Shown here piece by piece: positions 14,317-14,724 of a stretch of DNA of 14,724 nt. A program made the position numbers and the translations under genes. Every line of letters begins with the position of its first letter. The first letter of the stretch is position 1. Origin of the DNA: Desulfobacula sp. (lineage in GTDB: Bacteria > Desulfobacterota > Desulfobacteria > Desulfobacterales > Desulfobacteraceae); NCBI GenBank assembly GCA_029940235.1, contig JAOZRI010000023.1, positions 1 to 14,724 of the forward strand. The letters run 5' to 3'. The notes beneath the pieces were generated by a model that saw only the letters and a list, made by a program, of their open reading frames with translations, was not told where the DNA came from and did no database searches.

Positions 14317-14478
14317 TTAATACCTGCTCCTTGATATTTCATAAAACATCTTTGTAACATTTTCATATTCCGTGGTAATTGGGCAAAAAGGGGTATTATT
14401 CAAAGGTCTCAATATGTAACACCCTTTCCAACCTGTACTCTTTTTATAAGCTGTCCATCTCTCTTTGGCAATGAAAAT

Positions 14479-14514
14479 TTAAAATCAATTACCAATTAAA
14501 ATCAATTTTTGATT
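14479..14514. promoter_or_regulatory. AATCAA half-site cluster with a palindrome, candidate operator
   Basis: TTAAAATCAATT occurs twice (14479-14490 and 14496-14507), 17 bp apart. The second copy runs into a perfect palindrome, AATCAA-TTT-TTGATT (14500-14514). Three half-sites just upstream of the IclR-like promoter fit a repressor or activator site, possibly for the IclR-like protein itself. Chance cannot be excluded in AT-rich DNA. Confidence 0.38.
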
Positions 14515-14680
14515 GTAATAAATACAGAACATACTCTTGCTAATTCATCATTCTTATTTTATATTATTCACCATGGAGAACGTCTGTGACAAGGTGTAAT
14601 AAATATAAAAACCCTTGCTGTAAGGCTATAATTCAAATTTATTAAGATAAAAAATTTCATTATGGAGAACAATGACAAAA
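14514..14680 (+). repeat. Degenerate tandem duplication of a promoter/RBS/start segment
   Basis: Two units share ordered blocks. TGTAATAAATA is at 14514-14524 and 14595-14605, CTTGCT at 14536-14541 and 14614-14619, ATGGAGAAC (with the GGAG ribosome site) at 14573-14581 and 14662-14670, and TGACAA shortly after each. Block offsets are 78-89 bp. The second unit ends in the real IclR-like start. After the first unit's GGAG, a GTG at 14586 opens a 19-codon frame. Confidence 0.45.
14537..14565 (+). promoter_or_regulatory. Candidate promoter of the IclR-like gene
   Basis: TTGCTA (14537-14542), a 17-bp spacer and TATATT (14560-14565) make a reasonable sigma-70 match directly after the AATCAA palindrome. 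The second repeat unit keeps the TTGCT block (14615-14619) but has no equally good -10 box at the right distance. Confidence 0.35.
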
Positions 14681-14724
14681 AAATATCAGGCACCCATTGT
14701 TAAAAAAGCATTTATTATTTTAAA
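14672..14724 (+). CDS. IclR-like transcriptional regulator, 5' end only
   Basis: Only 17 codons are visible before the window ends: MTKKYQAPIVKKAFIIL. The VKKAFxIL pattern at this distance from the start is typical of IclR-family regulators, whose winged helix begins there. GGAGAAC lies 4-7 bases before the ATG. The gene is divergent from the PhnD-like sensor operon. With so little sequence the family call is tentative, but the start and its ribosome site are convincing. Confidence 0.55.
   Translation, partial: MTKKYQAPIVKKAFIIL

Larger units (their letters stand above)
14317..14671. other. Divergent intergenic control region (355 bp)
   Basis: This AT-rich stretch separates the phnD-like operon (minus) from the IclR-like gene (plus). 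It holds a 12-bp direct repeat and a palindrome (14479-14514), a candidate plus-strand promoter (14537-14565) and a degenerate tandem duplication ending at the IclR-like start. No clear minus-strand promoter was found for the phnD-like gene, and no RNA gene was recognised. Confidence 0.6.

Noticed and set aside
14385..14427. AAAGGG ... CCCTTT inverted pair in the divergent region
   Set aside because: Six-base arms with a ~30-bp loop are weak and no related copy is nearby.
14586..14645. 19-codon GTG-started frame as a regulatory leader peptide
   Set aside because: The GGAG spacing is good, but the frame is tiny and lies in a duplicated segment, and there is no hairpin system typical of attenuation; kept only as part of the duplication finding.

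Overview
The window looks like a chromosomal segment of a moderately AT-rich, anaerobic, sulfate-reducer-like deltaproteobacterium of the Desulfobacteraceae type. This is inferred from protein style: a histidine kinase with a 'two-CW' cysteine cluster, a GAF-GAF-PAS-HisKA protein, a diadenylate cyclase fused to YbbR repeats, and an IclR-like start MTKKYQAPIVKKAF. No rRNA, tRNA, CRISPR array, insertion sequence or phage gene was seen.

Region 1 (1-4192, + strand) is a tight three-gene run. It holds the 3' part of a PEP-synthase-like protein (end of the ATP-grasp domain, phosphohistidine swivelling domain, then about 300 unrecognised residues in place of the PEP-binding barrel), a dual-specificity phosphatase fused to a YkgJ-like cysteine cluster, and a GAF-GAF-PAS-HisKA protein that ends before any ATPase domain. 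All three concern phosphoryl transfer or its reversal, so they may be one signalling or phosphotransfer module.

Region 2 (4196-8729, - strand) is a four-gene run transcribed as lrp-like regulator, panB, an unrecognised 420-residue protein, and an amino-acid dehydrogenase with two C-terminal CBS domains. The dehydrogenase belongs to the Glu/Leu/Phe/Val family but lacks the residues that bind the glutamate side-chain carboxylate, so it probably acts on a branched-chain or other hydrophobic amino acid. Oxidised valine is 2-oxoisovalerate, the substrate of PanB, and Lrp-type regulators commonly sense amino acids, so the operon may act at this branched-chain 2-oxo acid node. This is the best candidate here for an undescribed system.

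Region 3 (8730-10854) is an AT-rich divergent control region with repeated and palindromic elements, followed on + by a small exported DUF2914 protein and a membrane diadenylate cyclase (CdaA type) carrying YbbR repeats in the same chain.

Region 4 (10856-14316, - strand) is a sensory operon: PhnD-like periplasmic binding lipoprotein (TTG start), a membrane histidine kinase whose HAMP domain is split by a nine-cysteine insert, and a single-domain response regulator. A possible 31-codon ORF overlaps the regulator's stop codon.

Region 5 (14317-14724) is a divergent intergenic region with an AATCAA palindrome and a degenerate tandem duplication of the promoter/RBS/start region, leading into the first codons of an IclR-like regulator cut by the window edge.
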